Below, piece by piece: positions 18,054-26,641 of a DNA stretch of 64,000 nt. The notes under the pieces are model-generated. The model was not told the origin of the DNA and ran no database searches. It was given only the letters and a program-made list of their open reading frames with translations. The DNA is from an uncultured Aquimarina sp. (GTDB taxonomy: Bacteria > Bacteroidota > Bacteroidia > Flavobacteriales > Flavobacteriaceae): contig CANMLL010000020.1 of NCBI GenBank assembly GCA_947498775.1, positions 44,867-108,866 of the forward strand. The letters run 5' to 3'. The position numbers and the translations under genes were made by a program. Each line of letters starts with the position of its first letter. The first letter of the stretch is position 1.

Positions 18054-19814
18054 CTAAACCGAGGTAAAATTTGCATCAATTATTGTTAAACCGCTATCTA
18101 TTAAATGCTTAATATCTGGTCTTTTGGTTTTAATAGTTTCCAAATGGTTTAGGATTTGTTCGGCAAATGTAGCGTCACGATCATACACCAATTCATAAAT
18201 TTCGATAGGTAATAACCAATCGTTTATGTGATCTGTTATCAGAATATCAAAAACCGCTTCAAGAGAAAATTTGGTGTTTTTTCCTTCTCGTATATTTCTT
18301 ACAGATTGGTATAAAGAACGTAACTCTAGCTCTTTATCAGAATACGTGCGTTTTGTAGTGATTGAAGAAGGATTGTGAGTTACGAGATCAAACGAATAAT
18401 CATCTGCGGGTCCCGAAAATGCAGAAACGATTTCTTTTCCAACGGCAAAGTCAAAAGTACCCCATTCGGGTTTAAAAAGATATTCATCTTTATATTTAAT
18501 AGAGCATTCGCTAAATTGAATTAAAATCAGTTCGCCTTGAATGTTACGCATACCAGTAATATTATTTCCTGCTACCGTAATTCCACTTTCAAATTCAAAT
18601 TCTATATACTCCCCATCATAAAAATTATATGCTTTTAGGTCGCGAGGTGACATGTTTTCTATAGCCAGGTTAATTCCTTTCAGTTTTCCTAAAGGAGATC
18701 CAAATCCGTTTGGATGTGCATCGATACCGTGCCCTATGAGTTCTTTTTCTCTGAAAGAAAGAGCTGTTGGTCCTGAAGTTTCAAAATAAATAACCTCGTT
18801 ATCCTCATTTTTTATCATTCTTGTGAAAACTCCAGAAATTTGTAGACCAGTACTTAGTTCTATTGTTCCAAGGTTTTCAGATTCTATTAATTTTGCAAGT
18901 CCTTTGTGTCCGCCTTTTCGCAGGGCCATGGTGTCGGCAAATTCTTCGAGAACCTGACATAAATAAGCAAAATCAGGTGTGACAAATAGTTGAGGTTGTG
19001 GTTTTGTAATATCAAAATCTTGAAATGCCGCATCTGGAGAATATGGCAGTTTTTTTACCTGATCGGTCATACACCATTCGCTTTCCCCAATAGACGAGAG
19101 TAATCCTGCACCATAAATTTTTGGATCATCAGTGGTTCCTACAAGGCCATATTCTACGGTCCACCAGTGTAGATTACGAATTAAAGCCATTTCTGAAGGT
19201 TCATCTTTTTGGTTTTGCAAATCTTCAATTTTCTTTTGAGCCTCTTCAATATCTTTTGGACTCTTAGCATGAGCCTCTTTCAAAATAGAAAGCGTTCGTA
19301 CGGCTTCATACATATCATAATCTTTTTTAGAAGAAATGGCTTTACAACCAATTTTTCCAAAACGGCGCAAATACTCAGCATAATCAGGATTGGCAATGAT
19401 TGGAGCGTGACCGGCTGCTTCATGAATAATATCAGGAGCCGATGTGTATTCAATGTTTTCTAATTGTCGTATGTCTGATGCAATGACCAAAATATTATAT
19501 GCCTGAAACTCCATAAAAGCATTGGGCGGAATAAAACCATCAACGGCAACAGCTGCCCATCCTATTTCTTTCAAAATTCTATTCATCCCATACATACTGG
19601 GGATGCTATCAATAGAAATTCCGGTTTTTTCTAGTCCATTTAGATAAGAATTATGCGCAACTTTCGTTAATGAAGTGATGTTTTTTCTCATTACATACCT
19701 CCAGACTGCTTGATTAATAGAGGTGTATTGCTCGTAGTTTTGCGGCTTTATGAATTGTTTTAAATGCGGCGGTAATTTGTCAATTAAGGGATTAGACTCT
19801 ATATTTAAAGACAT
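18054..19814 (-). CDS. Aromatic amino acid hydroxylase (phenylalanine 4-monooxygenase type)
   Basis: The 586-residue protein contains the pterin-dependent hydroxylase core. The iron ligands are visible as His131 and His136 (DIIHEAAGHAP) and Glu221 (WTVEYGLVG). The expected reaction is phenylalanine to tyrosine with tetrahydropterin and O2. It is about twice the length of proteobacterial PhhA. The ~250 residues after the core are of a type I associate with Bacteroidota homologues, without known function. The gene lies 2.4 kb before the phenylacetate genes, consistent with aromatic amino acid use, but is not in their operon. Confidence 0.88.
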   Translation of the reverse strand: MSLNIESNPLIDKLPPHLKQFIKPQNYEQYTSINQAVWRYVMRKNITSLTKVAHNSYLNGLEKTGISIDSIPSMYGMNRILKEIGWAAVAVDGFIPPNAFMEFQAYNILVIASDIRQLENIEYTSAPDIIHEAAGHAPIIANPDYAEYLRRFGKIGCKAISSKKDYDMYEAVRTLSILKEAHAKSPKDIEEAQKKIEDLQNQKDEPSEMALIRNLHWWTVEYGLVGTTDDPKIYGAGLLSSIGESEWCMTDQVKKLPYSPDAAFQDFDITKPQPQLFVTPDFAYLCQVLEEFADTMALRKGGHKGLAKLIESENLGTIELSTGLQISGVFTRMIKNEDNEVIYFETSGPTALSFREKELIGHGIDAHPNGFGSPLGKLKGINLAIENMSPRDLKAYNFYDGEYIEFEFESGITVAGNNITGMRNIQGELILIQFSECSIKYKDEYLFKPEWGTFDFAVGKEIVSAFSGPADDYSFDLVTHNPSSITTKRTYSDKELELRSLYQSVRNIREGKNTKFSLEAVFDILITDHINDWLLPIEIYELVYDRDATFAEQILNHLETIKTKRPDIKHLIDSGLTIIDANFTSV

Positions 19815-19917
19815 AATAAGGCCAAATTTTGGTTAAAAAATTTCAAAAAGGGAAAATTAATAGTTTTATTTTGATATTGAAGTATCTTTATTTGGTTAAA
19901 TTTGATTTAGGAAAAAA

Positions 19918-21588
19918 TTGTTGGCTGTGAGATATACTGTTTTAATAGTGGCATTGTTTTATGTGTTTTATGCAGACGCACAAATTACTAATACAGGAGA
20001 GCCAAGAAGTTGGCAGCTTAAAAGTAAAAAAAGCATTGCTCCTGTGGTGATGCAAACTTTCGATCTTAATAAAATTAAGACTGAAGATGCTATAAATGAT
20101 GTTGATAGATCTGAACCCTGGAGATTTGGATACGAATTCAAAGTTAAGTTAGGGTTAGAAAATTCTGGTGTATGGGATGACTTGCCTGATGGTAGTAGGA
20201 TATGGCGACTTAATATAGTATCTAAAGGAGCCAAAACCTTAAATTTTATTTTTGACGTTTATAAGATTCCGAGAGAAGCTACTATTTACCTTTATAATAA
20301 TGATAGGTCTGATGTATTGGGGGCGTATACCAATATTTTTAACAGGCCAGATGAGATGCTGGGAACATGGCTGGTCGAAGGCGAAAATGTTTGGATAGAA
20401 TATCATGAACCGGCTTCTGTAAAAAGACAAGGAAAACTAAATATCGCAAAAGTAATACATGGATATCGTTCACTCACTAGTGCAGAAATACGAGAAAAAG
20501 CGCTAGGTAGTTCAGGTAACTGTAACCAAGATGTGGAATGCCCTGTAGGAGGAGATTTTGATCCCTTAAAAGAAAGACTAAAGCATTCGGTAGCTCTTGT
20601 TATTTTTGGACGATTTGTTTGTAGCGGAACATTAATTAACAATACGAATAACGATAGAGCACCATATTTTTTGACAGCCAATCACTGCGATGATATTAAT
20701 AGTCCCGAATCCACATGGGCTTTTCGTTTTGATTGGATTAGCCCTAATCCTTCTTGTGCCACTATAGAGAATAGTACAAATACTAGTTTTAAAGAGGTTA
20801 CTGGAGGTGCAACAGTTAGAGCTTCTAATTCTAAATCTGATATGAAATTACTTAATCTAGATGGTGGTCTTGATGAATCTTGGGATCTGGAATGGGCAGG
20901 TTGGGATAGAACAGGGCAGTCTCCTGACTTTGTAGTTGGGATTCATCATCCTGCAGGTGATATCATGAAAGTTTGTAGAGATAATAGCCCTTTAAGTAAG
21001 ATTACTACACCATTTGAAAATCCTGAAACGGATATGTGGGAGATTACTGAGTCTGGAAATGGATGGGAATTGGGAGTAACCGAAGGAGGTTCTTCAGGCT
21101 CTGCATTATTTGATCAAAATGGTAGAATAATTGGCCAATTGGCCGGAGGGTTTGCAGCTTGTGAAGGAACCAATGATAATGGAAGAGAAGATCAGTATGG
21201 TAGGTTTGAGGTATCCTGGAGTTTTGGAAATTCAGATAGTAATAGACTTTCAAACTGGTTGGATCCAAGAAATACTGGTAAGGTTACTTTGGATATGCTT
21301 TCTCAAGAGTTAACAAACGGAGGTCCTCCTCCTGTAGAGGAAGAAGAAATTATAGTTTATTATTCACCAAGTAAAGCGGTTGTAAATGTTTCTAATGGCG
21401 CCAATAAAATATTAGATTATATTGTTTTTGATTTGGCCGGGAAAGAAATTACCTCTGGAAGGTTAACCAGAAATGATGAAGCAATTGATATGACCGATAA
21501 ATCCTCGGGGATGTATTTCATCTATATTACCAATACTACAGATGGTACTTCGTTTACAAAAAAAGTAATTGTAAATCAGGGATTCTAA
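19918..21588 (+). CDS. Secreted trypsin-like serine protease (lysyl endopeptidase type) with T9SS sorting domain
   Basis: About 556 residues. A signal peptide ends near YADAQ. A propeptide-like region precedes an S1 protease domain with the triad residues in LTANHCDD, SKSDMKLLNL and EGGSSGSALFD, resembling Achromobacter lysyl endopeptidase. The last ~80 residues are a type A T9SS sorting domain (IVFDLAGKEI, SGMYFIYI, FTKKVIV), so the enzyme should be exported by type IX secretion. No ATG exists at the start: TTG 19918, TTG 19921 or GTG 19927 are possible, and the last gives MRYTVLIVAL, a good signal peptide. Confidence 0.88.
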   Translation: MLAVRYTVLIVALFYVFYADAQITNTGEPRSWQLKSKKSIAPVVMQTFDLNKIKTEDAINDVDRSEPWRFGYEFKVKLGLENSGVWDDLPDGSRIWRLNIVSKGAKTLNFIFDVYKIPREATIYLYNNDRSDVLGAYTNIFNRPDEMLGTWLVEGENVWIEYHEPASVKRQGKLNIAKVIHGYRSLTSAEIREKALGSSGNCNQDVECPVGGDFDPLKERLKHSVALVIFGRFVCSGTLINNTNNDRAPYFLTANHCDDINSPESTWAFRFDWISPNPSCATIENSTNTSFKEVTGGATVRASNSKSDMKLLNLDGGLDESWDLEWAGWDRTGQSPDFVVGIHHPAGDIMKVCRDNSPLSKITTPFENPETDMWEITESGNGWELGVTEGGSSGSALFDQNGRIIGQLAGGFAACEGTNDNGREDQYGRFEVSWSFGNSDSNRLSNWLDPRNTGKVTLDMLSQELTNGGPPPVEEEEIIVYYSPSKAVVNVSNGANKILDYIVFDLAGKEITSGRLTRNDEAIDMTDKSSGMYFIYITNTTDGTSFTKKVIVNQGF

Positions 21589-21611
21589 TTCAAATTATAG
21601 TTTATTCTAAC

Positions 21612-22046
21612 CTAGTTTTTAAGTATTCCTGATAATAATTCTTTACCATTAGAATCTTTCAATGACAAATCTTTATCAGAAATGGTTTTTGTTTTAATTT
21701 CAAATAAGGCTTTAAAAAACTCTTCTTCTAAAGCCATATTTTTCTCACAATATATTTTTGAAGCGATAGGCAATCCAAGAGAAATTTGATCTTTAGTCAT
21801 GGTATATTTGCTCGTAAAAGTATTGCAGCCAGAATAACCAGAAATTAAATGCTGTTCTTCATCAAAAGTAATATATAGTTTTTCCTGGACTACATCTTTT
21901 CCATTTAGAAGATTAATAGAATAGGTATTTTTTTTAGTTTCCTGAATGTTTTTTTTGCCATTATCTGCAGTTGTATTTGTTCTATTGTCACAAGTATTTG
22001 TGTTGGAAATTGTTAATGTTAATAGGATGATTGCAAGGTATTTCAT
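21612..22046 (-). CDS. META-domain (HslJ-like) protein, exported
   Basis: The 144-residue protein has a signal peptide with a Cys near residue 19 (NTNTCDN), so it may be a lipoprotein, although the residues before the Cys are not an ideal lipobox. The META domain pattern follows: ISGYSGCNTFTSKYTM, then PIASKIYCEKNMALEEEFFKAL. META proteins are small beta-rich envelope proteins, linked in E. coli HslJ to stress resistance. It converges on the protease gene. Confidence 0.8.
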   Translation of the reverse strand: MKYLAIILLTLTISNTNTCDNRTNTTADNGKKNIQETKKNTYSINLLNGKDVVQEKLYITFDEEQHLISGYSGCNTFTSKYTMTKDQISLGLPIASKIYCEKNMALEEEFFKALFEIKTKTISDKDLSLKDSNGKELLSGILKN

Positions 22047-22185
22047 GAATAACGAGTGTTTTTTTAATATAAGAAAGAGATTAGTTTAGAGCGGCAAATT
22101 AATTATAATTATGGTTTTTGTTGTAAAATCACCATTTATAAAAGATTAAAATTTATTTTTGGTAGGGAAATTAAGGAAATCATAT

Positions 22186-22755
22186 ATGAAACCTGAAAGT
22201 AGAAAGGAAGAAATCATTAAGGCGGCGGCTATTCTGTTTAAAGAAAAAGGATATAGTGCGGTTACAATGAGAGATTTGGCCAAAGCAATGGGGATCAAAG
22301 CAGCGAGCCTTTATAATCATATTCAATCCAAACAGGAAATCTTATCTACCATTATAATAGATTTGGCTGAAGAGTTTACCACAGGGATGAATCAAATTGT
22401 GAATTGTGATAAGAACGCTACAAAAAAAATAGAGCATATTATTGATCTTCATATTGACGTTACGCTACGTAATTCTGACGGATTAGCCTCATTGAATAAC
22501 GATTGGATGCATTTGGAAGAGAAAAATCTTCAATATTTTGAGAAAATGCGTCATGATTATGAAGAAAATTTCAGAAATATAGTCAAGAAGGGAGTTGATC
22601 AAGAAGAAATAAAGCCTTTTAATATCGAAATCATGGTTTTTTCTACGTTATCTACTTTACGAACACTTTATTTATGGTATCCAAAGCAAAAGAATATCGA
22701 TGCAGATCTTCTCAAACATGATATGATTTCGGTTCTTCTAAAAGGAGTGATTTAA
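22186..22755 (+). CDS. TetR-family regulator, probable paa repressor (PaaR-like)
   Basis: The 189-residue protein has an N-terminal TetR helix-turn-helix (about residues 5-52: AVTMRDLAKAMGIKAASLYNHI) and a helical ligand domain. The ATG at 22186, preceded by AAGGAA, is preferred over an upstream TTG in the same frame. It lies immediately before the phenylacetate operon in the same direction, where TetR-type PaaR proteins responding to phenylacetyl-CoA are known in other bacteria. A perfect palindrome in the gap to paaE is the likely operator. Confidence 0.88.
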   Translation: MKPESRKEEIIKAAAILFKEKGYSAVTMRDLAKAMGIKAASLYNHIQSKQEILSTIIIDLAEEFTTGMNQIVNCDKNATKKIEHIIDLHIDVTLRNSDGLASLNNDWMHLEEKNLQYFEKMRHDYEENFRNIVKKGVDQEEIKPFNIEIMVFSTLSTLRTLYLWYPKQKNIDADLLKHDMISVLLKGVI

Positions 22756-22793
22756 TTTTAAATTCTTACCATTTCAAAATTAACAAATAATTA

Positions 22794-22825
22794 TTTGTGT
22801 ATAAAACTAACAATCGTTAGTTTTG
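22794..22825 (+). promoter_or_regulatory. Promoter of the paa operon
   Basis: TTTG (22794-22797), 20 bases, then TAGTTTTG (22818-22825) match the Bacteroidota consensus in both boxes and in spacing. The leader to the paaE ATG would be about 27 bases. The -7 box is overlapped by the operator palindrome. Confidence 0.7.
22803..22824. promoter_or_regulatory. TetR-type operator upstream of paaE
   Basis: AAAACTAAC, four bases (AATC), then GTTAGTTTT: a perfect inverted repeat with 9-base arms that covers the promoter -7 box. A related site lies at 35787-35806. Binding by the adjacent TetR protein is inferred. Confidence 0.65.
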
Positions 22826-22857
22826 CTTAGCTATAACGTTATAGTCAAGCAAGTAAT

Positions 22858-23931
22858 ATGACCGATTTTTATCCCATACGAGTTTCTGAAGTGCATAAGG
22901 AAACCAAGGATTGCACAGCTATCACTTTTGATATTCCCGAAGAGCTACAAGAAATATTCTCATACAAACAAGGGCAGCATTTAACCCTCAAAACATTAAT
23001 TGAAGGCGATGAGATACGACGTTCGTACTCGCTATGCTCGAGCCCTCTTGAAAATAAATGGCAAGTAGCAGTAAAACGAATTAACGGAGGTATATTTTCA
23101 AATTTTGCAAATAACAAATTAAATACTGGAGATGTTCTGGAGATCATGCCTCCGGTAGGTAACTTTTTTGTTGAAGCAGACCCTTCTAATACTAAGAATT
23201 ATATTGTTTTTGCAGCAGGTAGTGGGATTACTCCAATTTTATCAATAATTAAAACACATTTAGCATCAGAGCCCAATAGTACATTCAAGTTGTTTTATTT
23301 GAATCGAAACGTGAAATCCATTATCTTTAAGGAAGAGATAGAGGCGTTAAGAAATACATATTTCGGAAGATTTGAAATATTCTATTTTTTGACCAAGGAG
23401 CAGCGTGATATTCCATTGTTAAATGGAAGATTCACTTCAGAAAAAATAAAGGAACTTACTAGTAAAGTGATCAATGTCTCTGAGGTAGATGAATGTTTTG
23501 TTTGTGGTCCCGAAGAAATGATCTTTCTAATTCGTGATGAATTAATAAATGCAGGATTATCTAAAGATAAAATTCATTATGAACTTTTCTTTTCTGGAGT
23601 TACCGAAGAGGATAAGAAAAAAGCTGCAGAAGTAGTAGAACATAAATTTGAAGGAACAGAAGTAACTATTATCGATGGTGGAAAAGAATTTCATTTTGCC
23701 ATGGATGATGATTATGATAATATATTAGATGGTGCCTTGGCAGCAGGGGCTGATTTACCTTTTGCTTGTAAAGGAGGGGTGTGTAGTACTTGCAAGTGTA
23801 AAGTACTTGATGGTGCTGTAGAGATGAAAAAAAATTATGCGCTTGAAGAAGATGAGGTCGCCAAAGGATTAGTGCTTTCATGTCAAGCAGTACCTACTAC
23901 AGAAAAAGTAGTAGTAGATTTTGATGTATAA
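22858..23931 (+). CDS. paaE: Phenylacetyl-CoA epoxidase reductase subunit
   Basis: The 357-residue protein passes electrons from NADPH through FAD and a 2Fe-2S cluster to the PaaA diiron oxygenase. The FAD motif RRSYSLCSSP lies near residue 60, the nucleotide-binding FAAGSGITP near 120, and the C-terminal ferredoxin domain has CKGGVCSTCKCKV plus a distal Cys in LSCQAVP, four cluster ligands in all. It is first in the operon here, whereas many proteobacterial clusters have it last of paaABCDE. Confidence 0.95.
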   Translation: MTDFYPIRVSEVHKETKDCTAITFDIPEELQEIFSYKQGQHLTLKTLIEGDEIRRSYSLCSSPLENKWQVAVKRINGGIFSNFANNKLNTGDVLEIMPPVGNFFVEADPSNTKNYIVFAAGSGITPILSIIKTHLASEPNSTFKLFYLNRNVKSIIFKEEIEALRNTYFGRFEIFYFLTKEQRDIPLLNGRFTSEKIKELTSKVINVSEVDECFVCGPEEMIFLIRDELINAGLSKDKIHYELFFSGVTEEDKKKAAEVVEHKFEGTEVTIIDGGKEFHFAMDDDYDNILDGALAAGADLPFACKGGVCSTCKCKVLDGAVEMKKNYALEEDEVAKGLVLSCQAVPTTEKVVVDFDV

Positions 23932-23938
23932 ATTTATT

Positions 23939-23960
23939 ATTCCAGCCTAGGCTGGAATCC
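23939..23960. repeat. Solo ATTCCAGCCT/AGGCTGGAAT palindrome
   Basis: ATTCCAGCCTAGGCTGGAAT is a perfect 20-base palindrome in the paaE-paaA gap. It is related to the GIY-YIG-flanking repeat and to the copy at 35735-35759. Confidence 0.7.
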
Positions 23961-23983
23961 AAAATCATAATAAAAGCATTGTT

Positions 23984-24940
23984 ATGAGTGAAAAAGAAGT
24001 AAAAAATCTAGAAGAAATCTTTGAGCAAAAAATTGCCAGAGACGAAAAAATTGAACCTAAAGATTGGATGCCCGAGAAATATCGGCAAACGCATATTAGG
24101 CAAATTTCTCAACATGCCCATTCTGAAATTGTAGGAATGCTGCCAGAAGGTAATTGGATTACACGTGCACCTTCTTTGAGGCGAAAAGTAGCATTATTAG
24201 CCAAAGTACAGGATGAAGCTGGACATGGATTATATCTTTATAGTGCTTGTGAAACATTAGGGATTTCTAGAGAAGAACTATATGATCAGTTACACACCGG
24301 GAAGGCTAAATACTCCAGTATATTTAATTATCCAACCATTACTTGGGCGGATATTGGAGCTATTGGTTGGTTGGTTGATGGTGCGGCAATCATTAATCAG
24401 GTTCCACTTTGCAGTACCTCTTACGGGCCATATGCTCGTGCTATGGTTCGTGTGTGTAAAGAAGAAAGTTTTCACCAAAGGCAAGGATATGAAATCATGA
24501 TGACCCTTGCTAAAGGTACTCCTGAACAAAAAGAAATGGCTCAAGATGCTCTTAATAGATGGTGGTGGCCTTCATTAATGATGTTGGGTCCTACCGATGC
24601 AGAATCTATACATACCGAGCAATCCATGAAATGGAAATTGAAACGTAAAACCAATGATGAGCTTCGCCAGCAATTTATTGACCAAACAGTGCCACAGGCA
24701 GATTTAATTGGTTTAACAATTCCCGATGCAGACTTGAAATGGAATGAAGAAACAGGACATTATGATTTTGGAGAAATTGATTGGGACGAATTCTGGCAAG
24801 TGGTAAAAGGTCATGGTCCTTGTAATCATGAAAGAATGGCAGCTCGAGTGAATGCATGGGAAAAAGGAGAATGGGTTCGTGATGCAGCCATGGCATATGC
24901 CAAGAAAAAAGAAGATAAGAAGCTTAAAAAAGCAATCTAA
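23984..24940 (+). CDS. paaA: Phenylacetyl-CoA epoxidase oxygenase subunit
   Basis: This 318-residue protein is the catalytic diiron subunit that epoxidises the ring of phenylacetyl-CoA. Ferritin-like helices carry the metal-ligand patterns KVQDEAGHGLYLYSACETLG (about residue 73) and CKEESFHQRQGYE (about 160). Other conserved patches are WMPEKYRQTHIRQISQHAHSEIVGM and NRWWWPSLMMLGP. It partners with PaaC structurally, with PaaB bridging. It is followed 10 bases later by paaB. Confidence 0.97.
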   Translation: MSEKEVKNLEEIFEQKIARDEKIEPKDWMPEKYRQTHIRQISQHAHSEIVGMLPEGNWITRAPSLRRKVALLAKVQDEAGHGLYLYSACETLGISREELYDQLHTGKAKYSSIFNYPTITWADIGAIGWLVDGAAIINQVPLCSTSYGPYARAMVRVCKEESFHQRQGYEIMMTLAKGTPEQKEMAQDALNRWWWPSLMMLGPTDAESIHTEQSMKWKLKRKTNDELRQQFIDQTVPQADLIGLTIPDADLKWNEETGHYDFGEIDWDEFWQVVKGHGPCNHERMAARVNAWEKGEWVRDAAMAYAKKKEDKKLKKAI

Positions 24941-24950
24941 AGTATTTAAA

Positions 24951-25235
24951 ATGAAAAATAATTGGCCGCTTTGGGAAGTGTTTGTAAGAAGTAAAAATGG
25001 TTTAGAACATCGTCATTTTGGAAGCCTTCATGCCGCAGATGCAGAAATGGCTTTAGAAAATGCACGTGATGTATATACGCGAAGAAACGAAGGTGTTAGC
25101 ATCTGGGTGGTAGAATCCAAGCATATCACAGCTTCCAATCCGGAAAATAGCGGAGAACTTTTTGAGCCCGCTCAGGATAAGGTGTATAGACACCCAACTT
25201 TCTATACACTACCTGATGAAGTGAAGCACATGTGA
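24951..25235 (+). CDS. paaB: Phenylacetyl-CoA epoxidase subunit PaaB
   Basis: The 94-residue protein starts at the ATG at 24951. The same frame is open upstream into paaA, but MKNNWPLWEVFVRS is the usual PaaB beginning. The conserved FVRSKNGLEHRHFGSLHAADAEMALENARDVYTRR is the family core (shown in two overlapping parts, FVRSKNGLEHRHFGS and AADAEMALENARDVY). It is a small non-catalytic subunit that joins PaaAC units into the active assembly. Confidence 0.95.
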   Translation: MKNNWPLWEVFVRSKNGLEHRHFGSLHAADAEMALENARDVYTRRNEGVSIWVVESKHITASNPENSGELFEPAQDKVYRHPTFYTLPDEVKHM

Positions 25236-25250
25236 CGAGCATAAGTGAGG

Positions 25251-25275
25251 TCACCCTGAGCGGAGTCGAAGGGTA
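25251..25275. repeat. Dispersed CCCTGAGCGGAGTCGAAGGG repeat
   Basis: A short imperfect palindrome between paaB and paaC, of the same family as the copies at 37352-37373, 38645-38666 and 61518-61540. Confidence 0.6.
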
Positions 25276-25306
25276 GTATCTGCTTAATTAAAGCAAACTT
25301 ATAAAA

Positions 25307-26062
25307 ATGAAAAACGAAAATTTAATACAATATATCTGCGGGGTTGCTGATAATGCTCTTATTCTGGGACAAAGATTATCAGAACTATGTGGTCATGGGC
25401 CTAATCTTGAAACAGATATAGCATTAACGAATATGGCTTTGGATCTTTTGGGACAAACCCGAAGCTATTATCAATATGCAGCTCAACTTTCTGATAAAGA
25501 TAAAACTGAAGACGATATTGCCTTTTTGCGAGTTGAAAGACAGTATAAAAATGTGTTGTTGGTAGAACAACCAAACACACATTTTGGATATGTAATCACA
25601 AGGCAATTTTTTTACGATGTATTTCATTTATTACTCTTACAAGAATTGCAAACTAGTAAGGATGAAACACTCTCGGCAATTGCAAAAAAAGCAATTAAAG
25701 AGGTAAGCTATCACCAACGATTTTCTTCAGATTGGATAAAGAGGTTAGGTGATGGGACCGAAGAAAGTCATCAAAAAGTGCAAGAAGCGGTAAATGATTT
25801 ATGGAAATTTACCGATGAGCTATTTCATATGACCCAAGACGATAGGTTAGCGGTTGACTCAAGAATAGGCATTGATGTTACCACACTAAAGGAAAAATAT
25901 TATCAAAGGATTGGAGAAGTGCTGGAAGAAGCGACCTTAACGATTCCAGAAATCAAATGGTTCCAAAAAGGAGGTAAGCAAGGTATTCATAGTGAACATA
26001 TGGGGTACTTACTAGCAGATTTACAATATATGCAGCGTACCTATCCCAATATGAAATGGTAG
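25307..26062 (+). CDS. paaC: Phenylacetyl-CoA epoxidase structural subunit PaaC
   Basis: The 251-residue ferritin-like protein lacks a functional metal site in known homologues and stabilises PaaA. Visible family patterns are DNALILGQRLSELCGHGP, ALTNMALDLLGQTRSYYQYAA (first 20 residues given), KEVSYHQRFSSDWIKRLGDG and KQGIHSEHMGYLLADLQYMQ. Length is normal. The 71-base gap after paaB contains a dispersed repeat. Confidence 0.95.
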   Translation: MKNENLIQYICGVADNALILGQRLSELCGHGPNLETDIALTNMALDLLGQTRSYYQYAAQLSDKDKTEDDIAFLRVERQYKNVLLVEQPNTHFGYVITRQFFYDVFHLLLLQELQTSKDETLSAIAKKAIKEVSYHQRFSSDWIKRLGDGTEESHQKVQEAVNDLWKFTDELFHMTQDDRLAVDSRIGIDVTTLKEKYYQRIGEVLEEATLTIPEIKWFQKGGKQGIHSEHMGYLLADLQYMQRTYPNMKW

Positions 26063-26079
26063 TTAAGTCCTTTTGTGTT

Positions 26080-26101
26080 ATTTCTGCGAAGGCTGAAATC
26101 T
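26080..26101. repeat. Solo copy of the GIY-YIG-associated palindrome
   Basis: TTTCTGCGAAGGCTGAAATC closely resembles the left arm of the GIY-YIG cassette at 33830-33851. No GIY-YIG gene is present here. Confidence 0.55.
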
Positions 26102-26129
26102 TATTTTCAAATTGTGCAAATACAAGATA

Positions 26130-26633
26130 ATGACAATTGAGTTAGAACAACATATTGATCCACAATTAGTTCCTATTTTGGAAAAGGTTTATGATCCCGA
26201 AATCCCCGTATTATCGATTATGGATATGGGAGTTGTGCGTTCTGCCAAATGGATTGATAATGTAGTCCAAGTCAAAATTACACCAACCTATAGTGGCTGT
26301 CCCGCAATGGATGTTATCGGAGATGATATTGTTCGTGCTTTTGAAGAAGTCGATATCAAAGCAAAAGTGTCTTTGGTATTATCCCCGGCCTGGACTACAG
26401 ATTGGATTACATCAAAGGGGCGAAAAGCCCTTGAAGAATATGGTATTGCAGCTCCTTTAGAAGAAAATGCCGACAAGGAAGCATTATTAGGGGGTAAAAA
26501 AATAGTGAAATGCACTCATTGCGGTTCCAAAACCACAAAATTAGTAAGTCAATTCGGTTCTACTGCTTGTAAAGCACTTTTCCAATGTGAAGATTGTTTG
26601 GAACCCTTTGATTATTTTAAATGTTTAAAGTAA
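26130..26633 (+). CDS. paaD: Phenylacetyl-CoA epoxidase maturation subunit PaaD
   Basis: The 167-residue protein starts at the ATG at 26130; upstream in-frame codons come from a TTG. The N-terminal MIP18/DUF59 domain has YDPEIPVLSIMDMGVVR and TPTYSGCPAMDVI, with the conserved Cys. The C-terminal zinc-ribbon-like part has CTHCGSKTT and FQCEDCLEPF. PaaD is needed for epoxidase activity, probably in metal-site or Fe-S assembly. Confidence 0.93.
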   Translation: MTIELEQHIDPQLVPILEKVYDPEIPVLSIMDMGVVRSAKWIDNVVQVKITPTYSGCPAMDVIGDDIVRAFEEVDIKAKVSLVLSPAWTTDWITSKGRKALEEYGIAAPLEENADKEALLGGKKIVKCTHCGSKTTKLVSQFGSTACKALFQCEDCLEPFDYFKCLK

Positions 26634-26641
26634 AAAACAAA

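Noticed and set aside
22803..22824. The palindrome as a terminator for the TetR gene
   Set aside because: It has no GC-rich stem and no real T-run, it overlaps a consensus promoter, and its half-sites recur at 35787.
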